Assembly: GCA_016932715.1 (NCBI GenBank)
Contig: JAFGCG010000173.1
Location: forward strand, 28,752 to 92,751
Origin: Anaerolineales bacterium
GTDB lineage: Bacteria; Chloroflexota; Anaerolineae; Anaerolineales; Villigracilaceae
Direction of reading: 5' to 3'
Length of the DNA stretch: 64,000 bases
Shown: piece by piece, positions 59,697 through 64,000 of the stretch
Position numbering within the stretch: position 1 is the stretch's first letter
How the letters are laid out: every line of letters begins with the position of its first letter
Made by a program: the position numbers and the translations under genes
Notes under the pieces: generated by a model
Told to the model about the DNA's origin: nothing
Database searches by the model: none
The model's input: only the letters and a program-made list of their open reading frames with translations

Positions 59697-61565
59697 ATGC
59701 AACTCCATCCAAGGATCTTTCAGCCCCAGCTGCCTCCCGACTCTTTGATCGCGCAGTTTCGCAGTTCGCCTGCCCGACAGGCAGTCAGCGCGTACCTCTG
59801 CGAAGCTGTGCCTGGCATCCATGCTGCCAGGCCGGACATCCCACAGACGCCCTACAGCCTCTACCGGCAGTTCGCCCGCAGCGGCGATCGAGACGGCTAT
59901 GAAAACCCCTATTTCGAAAAACGCGCCATGCTGACCCGGGCGGTCGTGGGATTGATCCTGGGAGAAGAAAGCAGGATCGATCTTATTCAGGACCTGCTCT
60001 GGAGCATCTGTGAAGAGACCACCTGGGTCTTGCCCGCCCATGAAGATCGAGGTCCGGGCTTTGGGTCCCCGGATGCGCCTGACATCCGGCAGGGCGGCGC
60101 AAATACCGCGCTGACGCGCGAGCCTGATTTTATCGATCTGTTTGCCGCGGAGACCGGCGCCAGCCTGGCGGAGACGCTTTACTTTCTCGACGATCAGCTG
60201 GCTCCCGAGGTTGCACAGCGGGTACGCCAGGAAATTGAACGGCGCATTTTTCATCCGTATCTGGCTTACGGCAGAAAGTTCTGGTGGCACCGCGGCGATC
60301 TGAACTGGAACGCCGTCTGTAACGGCGCGGTGGGGCTCGCCTTTATGCGCCTGGAAAGAGATTCTCACAGGCTGGCAGAAGCCTTGACGATTGTCCTGGA
60401 AGGGTTGGAGGCTTACGTGGCAACCGGATTCGAGTCCGACGGAGGTTCACTGGAGGGGATCGGTTACTGGAATTATGGGTTGCTGTACTACGTGACCCTG
60501 GCGGAACTGTTGAACGAGCGCACGAGCGGGAAGATCGATCTGATGACGAACCCGCGCCTGCGGGAGATTGCCCGCTACCCCCTGGCAATCGCCCTGGCTC
60601 CGGGACGATATTTCAACTTTGCGGACGCGGCCGACGAAGATATGTTGCAGCCAGGGATCATCCAGCGCCTGGCAAAGCGCACCGGCGTCGATGACCTGAC
60701 CGGGCTCATCATCCCCTACGACACAAAAGTATGGCGCGGCTTCTTTGCCTCCAAGCTGGCGATCGTCCTGCGGGACCTGGCATGGTGGGATGGAGAGATC
60801 CATCCTTTTCCCGAGGCTGCCCGCCAGGATGTCTACCTTCCGGACTGTGCGCTGGTCAAATTCAACGGGCACACCTCTCAGGGTCAGCCGGTCATCCTGG
60901 CAGCCAAGGCCGGTTACAACAGCGGTCATCATTACCATCTGGATATCGGACACTTTATCGTCAGTGTGGACGGGGAAAATCTGTTGTGCGACCCCGGCCG
61001 GGGTTTGTACAGCCAGGCATACTTTCGCGCAGGACGGTTCGAGAATATCTTTGCCAACTCGTTCGGGCACAGCGTGCCGCACATTGGCGGGCATCTGCAA
61101 ATGCCGGGACCGAAATTCGGTCAGGGCAGCCTGGAACACGGTCAGATCATTTCGCAGGGCAAGGATGGCGCGAAGAAATCGGTCGTGATGGATATCCACC
61201 CGGTTTACGGTCTGCCCCAGTTGTCCCTGGCGCGGCGAACGCTGGAACTGGACGAAAAAACGGGTGAGATCCGCCTGGAAGATAGATTCGAATTCAGCGG
61301 TGATCCGCTCGAAATCGAAGAAGCCTTTGTGACCTGGTGTTCCGTTTCGGTGGATGGTCCCGGGGCATGGATCGTGGGCCAGCGCAATGAACTATCTCTG
61401 ACGATTTTGGAGCCGGGCGGTGCCGCCTTCGCTGCAGACCTGCTCACGGAGGAATGCCAGGCGAACCAGCGCGAGCAGACTCTCACGCGTCTGTCAGCTC
61501 GCCTGCCGGTGGGTTCCCGGCAGTTTATATTAAAGATAACGATTCACAATCTCCCAACACTTTGA
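59697..61565 (+). CDS. Heparinase II/III family protein
   Basis: A 622-residue polysaccharide lyase-like protein. An N-terminal alpha/alpha toroid (about 1-350) is followed by a beta-sandwich with the heparinase II/III signature HHYHLDIGHFIVSVDGENLL (about 406-425) and DPGRGLYS. Such enzymes split uronic-acid glycans by beta-elimination, leaving a 4,5-unsaturated sugar. No signal peptide is seen, so it should act inside the cell on oligomers brought in by the ABC transporter. Which glycan is cut cannot be told. It starts 33 bases after the LacI gene. Confidence 0.88.
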   Translation: MQLHPRIFQPQLPPDSLIAQFRSSPARQAVSAYLCEAVPGIHAARPDIPQTPYSLYRQFARSGDRDGYENPYFEKRAMLTRAVVGLILGEESRIDLIQDLLWSICEETTWVLPAHEDRGPGFGSPDAPDIRQGGANTALTREPDFIDLFAAETGASLAETLYFLDDQLAPEVAQRVRQEIERRIFHPYLAYGRKFWWHRGDLNWNAVCNGAVGLAFMRLERDSHRLAEALTIVLEGLEAYVATGFESDGGSLEGIGYWNYGLLYYVTLAELLNERTSGKIDLMTNPRLREIARYPLAIALAPGRYFNFADAADEDMLQPGIIQRLAKRTGVDDLTGLIIPYDTKVWRGFFASKLAIVLRDLAWWDGEIHPFPEAARQDVYLPDCALVKFNGHTSQGQPVILAAKAGYNSGHHYHLDIGHFIVSVDGENLLCDPGRGLYSQAYFRAGRFENIFANSFGHSVPHIGGHLQMPGPKFGQGSLEHGQIISQGKDGAKKSVVMDIHPVYGLPQLSLARRTLELDEKTGEIRLEDRFEFSGDPLEIEEAFVTWCSVSVDGPGAWIVGQRNELSLTILEPGGAAFAADLLTEECQANQREQTLTRLSARLPVGSRQFILKITIHNLPTL

Positions 61566-61586
61566 AGAGAACAAGGATGCATTTCA

Positions 61587-62750
61587 ATGTCTGATCAGGT
61601 GGTTCCATCGGAAACAAACGCAGCCTCAAAGGTGGATGAGCGCCAGTGGGTGCCCCGGGCTCTGGCTTTCAGCATCGGACGCATCAGCCAGAATATGATT
61701 CGATTGCCTCATTTCCCGGAATATACCCGCGGCGACCGCTGGGTTTTCGTAAAGGATGGCGGCTGGGTCGGCGGACATTGGGTTGGGCTGCTCTGGCTGG
61801 CATTTGCTTATACCCGCGACCGGGAGATGGAACGCCAGGCTCGAAAATGGGCGGCTCGTTTGAGCGCCCGCCAATCCGATACGACCACTCACGACCTGGG
61901 TTTCCTGTTCGAATTGTCTCATGTGCTGGGCGCGAACCTCACCGGTGATGAAGCCCTGAAAGGTCCCGCACTGCAAGCCGCTCGCACCCTGACCCGGCGT
62001 TTTAACCGCCAGGGAGGATTTTTCCAGGCTTGGGGCGGCCTCGACGCCTCCGCCGCTCAGCGGGGCGGCGCGATCATCGATACCATGATGAACCTGGATC
62101 TTCTGTTCTGGGCCAGCCGGGAGGCAGCGGATTCTTATTTTGCCGAGCAGGCGCTTGCCCACGCGCGGACCTGCCTCAGGCATCAGGTCCGCCCGGATTT
62201 TTCCACTGCCCATGGCGCGGATTTCGACCCCGAGACAGGCGAGTTCATCAAGTTGAGCACCTACCAGGGTCTCAGCGCCGCCTCGTGCTGGAGTCGCGGC
62301 CATGCCTGGGCGGTTTATGGATTTGCAGATTGCTATCGCGCGACCAAGGATTCGCTTTTCCTTGCCACCGCGCGCAGCCTGGCTGAGCACGCGCTGGGCC
62401 GCCTGCCTGAAGACCTGATTCCGTATTGGGATTATGACAGCCCGCTGATCCCTCACGACGTCCGCGACAGCTCGGCGGCAGCGATCCTGGGCAGCGGACT
62501 GCTCTATCTGGCAGCCCTCGAACCGGATTCCGCCCTGGCGGAACGCTGGACCTGCACCGCGGGGAAGATCCTGCGTTCGCTCTGGGAAAACTACACCAGC
62601 CGCGCATCCCTGGAACCGAGCCTGCTCATCCACGCGACGCGCTCGAAGCCTGAAGGCTTCATGGACCATGGCTTGATCTACGGCGATTACTATTTCGTCG
62701 AAGGGCTGCTGCGCTTGAGCGATCCTGTCATGGCAAGCAACCTGCACTAG
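61587..62750 (+). CDS. GH88 unsaturated glucuronyl hydrolase
   Basis: A 387-residue alpha/alpha-barrel enzyme that removes the 4,5-unsaturated uronic acid left by lyases. The catalytic Asp pair is D103 in THDLGF and D165 in IIDTMMNL, both conserved in GH88. SAASCWSRGHAWAVYGFADCY near 229-249 and LIYGDYYFVEGLLR at the end match the family. It lies 21 bases after the heparinase-like gene, the logical next step of the pathway. Confidence 0.94.
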   Translation: MSDQVVPSETNAASKVDERQWVPRALAFSIGRISQNMIRLPHFPEYTRGDRWVFVKDGGWVGGHWVGLLWLAFAYTRDREMERQARKWAARLSARQSDTTTHDLGFLFELSHVLGANLTGDEALKGPALQAARTLTRRFNRQGGFFQAWGGLDASAAQRGGAIIDTMMNLDLLFWASREAADSYFAEQALAHARTCLRHQVRPDFSTAHGADFDPETGEFIKLSTYQGLSAASCWSRGHAWAVYGFADCYRATKDSLFLATARSLAEHALGRLPEDLIPYWDYDSPLIPHDVRDSSAAAILGSGLLYLAALEPDSALAERWTCTAGKILRSLWENYTSRASLEPSLLIHATRSKPEGFMDHGLIYGDYYFVEGLLRLSDPVMASNLH

Positions 62751-62798
62751 TGAGAAGTTTGATCTCATCTCCTCGATAGTGTGCATGTTCGAATAAAA

Positions 62799-62823
62799 AA
62801 GAGTCACCAACCGGATGACTCTT
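62799..62823. terminator. Possible terminator after the GH88 gene
   Basis: AAGAGTCA (62799-62806) pairs with TGACTCTT (62816-62823). On the plus strand no T-run follows; on the minus strand six T residues follow. It is the only hairpin after the GH88 stop. Confidence 0.45.
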
Positions 62824-62856
62824 CTGTGCCCCCAAGGGAGTCAGGTGGGAGAGACG

Positions 62857-63084
62857 ATGAGGAGAAAGGCAGGGCATAACTCTTATCTAGGTTACTTGCC
62901 AACTGAGACGTACAAGCGTATGACGGTCCAGGCTGAAGCCGTTGGAAAGCAGCTCAACAACTACAGCGCCTATCTAAAACGCTCCAAACAAGGAGAAAAA
63001 GAAATGCCGCCGGGGTATACTATCCGTAAAGAATCAGAACCCTGTCTCTCCGACAACCCAGACCGAGACTCTCTACACCATTAA
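62857..63084 (+). pseudogene. Possible C-terminal fragment of an S23-like four-helix-bundle protein
   Basis: A 75-residue frame with GYLPTETYKRMTVQAEAVGKQ and LNNYSAYLKRSKQGEKE, which resembles the last helix of four-helix-bundle proteins related to those encoded in 23S rRNA intervening sequences. The first helices are missing. AGGTGGGAGAGACG precedes the ATG, so it could be a small real gene, but the family would need about 115 residues. The tail after residue 50 is not family-like. Confidence 0.35.
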
Positions 63085-63124
63085 CCATGATCCATCACCC
63101 ATTGCCCACCTCTATTCTCTTCCT

Positions 63125-63925
63125 ATGACCCTCCTCCAATCCATCCTCCTCGGCATCATCCAGGGGCTGACTGAATTCATTCCCGTTTCGTCCACGGCAC
63201 ATTTGCTTATCGCGCAAAACCTGTTTGGTATCCCTGCCAGCGATGCCATGTTCTCGTTCCTCGTGATCGTCCAACTTGGAACGCTGGTTTCCCTCTTCGC
63301 ATTCTATTGGAAAGACCTCCTTGCAATTGCACGCGCTCTGATAGATTTTCGGCGGTCAAGCCCCGAAAGAGACCTCGGCATTTACATCATCATTGCTACG
63401 ATCCCGGCATTGCTTGTCGGTTACCTGTTGAAAGATGTGATCGAGACTTTGTTCAAAACCCCTTTGCTGCAAGCCTCCATTCGATTACTCTCTGCAGCCG
63501 TCCTGCTTACTCTGGCAGAATGGCTGACAAAGAAAAATCGCCAGCTCGATTCAATGACCTGGTTCGATGCATTGATTGTCGGTGTATTTCAGATCCTCTC
63601 GGCATTCCCAGGGGCCTCTCGCAGCGGAACGACCATTTCAGGCGGCATGTTCCGCGGCTTCGACCGACCGTCTGCGGCACGCTTTGCCTTTCTTATGTCT
63701 GTGCCGGTGATGCTCGTCGCGGGCGGCTACGAAATGCTGGATGTGCTCAAAATGCCGGACCTTGGCGAGTTCCTGCCTCTGCTGGCAGTCGGGTTTATCG
63801 CCGCGGCGTTTGTCGGCTGGTTTGCCATCCGGTGGCTGATCGATTATTTGAGCAAACGATCGCTCTATGTGTTTGCGATTTATTGTGCAGTTGTTGGAAC
63901 AATTATATTTTTTCTAACCACCTGA
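63125..63925 (+). CDS. uppP: Undecaprenyl-diphosphate phosphatase
   Basis: A 266-residue membrane phosphatase of the UppP/BacA family with about eight helices. GIIQGLTEFIPVSSTAHL (10-27) and the second motif FPGASRSGTTISGG near 161-174 hold the catalytic Glu, Ser and Arg. It turns undecaprenyl diphosphate into the monophosphate carrier for wall and polysaccharide synthesis and gives bacitracin tolerance. No ribosome-binding site is seen before the ATG. It appears to be a single gene. Confidence 0.94.
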   Translation: MTLLQSILLGIIQGLTEFIPVSSTAHLLIAQNLFGIPASDAMFSFLVIVQLGTLVSLFAFYWKDLLAIARALIDFRRSSPERDLGIYIIIATIPALLVGYLLKDVIETLFKTPLLQASIRLLSAAVLLTLAEWLTKKNRQLDSMTWFDALIVGVFQILSAFPGASRSGTTISGGMFRGFDRPSAARFAFLMSVPVMLVAGGYEMLDVLKMPDLGEFLPLLAVGFIAAAFVGWFAIRWLIDYLSKRSLYVFAIYCAVVGTIIFFLTT

Positions 63926-63935
63926 CAGTTTCAAA

Positions 63936-64000
63936 ACGGGACGCAGAAAAACGCTGAAAGCGCTGAGAAAAGGACTTAAAGATCGAGAAGCAGTCCCAAA
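63936..64000. repeat. Edge of an interspersed repeat
   Basis: Downstream of uppP the sequence has ACGCAGAAAAACGCTGAAAG followed by CGCTGAGAAAAGG. It looks like the left part of another inverted element cut by the window edge. No coding sequence is seen here. Confidence 0.4.

Noticed and set aside
59277..60368. A 363-codon minus-strand open frame
   Set aside because: Overlaps both the LacI and heparinase-like genes in antisense; no protein family signature.
61626..62810. A 394-codon minus-strand open frame
   Set aside because: Antisense to the GH88 gene, which has both catalytic Asp residues; no credible start signal.

Overview
The window looks like a chromosomal segment from an Anaerolineae-like member of the Chloroflexota. 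This is judged from family content, not from a marker gene: a GlmL/MutL plus DUF6754 membrane-gene block, Chloroflexota-style fused universal stress proteins, many Thr/Pro-rich membrane proteins, Opp-type and MalFG-type sugar ABC systems next to LacI regulators, and many interspersed palindromic repeats. No rRNA, CRISPR array, phage or insertion sequence was seen. One tRNA (Lys, CTT) is present.

Layout. 1-746 (minus): end of a methylmalonyl-CoA mutase module (MeaB and the B12-binding subunit). 885-8551 (plus): a tightly packed block of seven genes of largely unknown function, combining membrane proteins, a zinc-ribbon protein with thirteen Trp-centred motifs, an actin-fold GlmL/MutL-family ATPase and a barrel-sandwich-like protein; an LPXTG-like protein follows. 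9255-12707 (minus): hexose-phosphate mutase, DUF389 membrane protein, HAD protein. 12801-17327 (plus): tRNA-Lys, then an envelope-sugar group (epimerase, acyltransferase, GT2 glycosyltransferase, YibE/F). 17445-20759 (plus): ECF sigma factor, anti-sigma factor, bactofilin-like membrane protein, C45 peptidase.

20834-26513 (minus) is the most striking region. It is a probable operon of a GNAT protein, a homologue of the Mycobacterium tuberculosis Rv3378c diterpene synthase, a homologue of the Rv3377c class II diterpene cyclase, then a membrane histidine kinase and a response regulator joined to the terpene genes with almost no spacing. 26514-27306 holds gene wreckage. 27307-31758 (minus) is nadC-nadA-nadB-rbsK, with a palindromic repeat inserted in frame in nadA. 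31923-35424: an MFS transporter, a ParB-like/universal-stress fusion and a small GlsB-type membrane protein.

35746-41875 (plus) is an arabinoside utilisation operon (LacI regulator, ABC transporter, GH51 arabinofuranosidase) ending in remnants of GH2 and GH43 genes. 42402-47526 (plus) is a visibly GC-richer module: PadR regulator, NapH-like Fe-S protein, tandem flavodoxin-fold reductase, GbsR-type regulator, polyprenyl synthase and UbiA prenyltransferase, with clear operators. 47545-49901 holds small membrane proteins and SRPBCC proteins. 49961-62750 is a uronic-acid polysaccharide (glycosaminoglycan-like) utilisation locus: beta-glucuronidase and an Opp-type ABC transporter on the minus strand, and LacI, heparinase II/III and unsaturated glucuronyl hydrolase on the plus strand, with the same operator palindrome in both divergent leaders. 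The window ends with uppP and the edge of another repeat.

All family names come from reading the translated sequences and remembered family signatures; no database search was possible.
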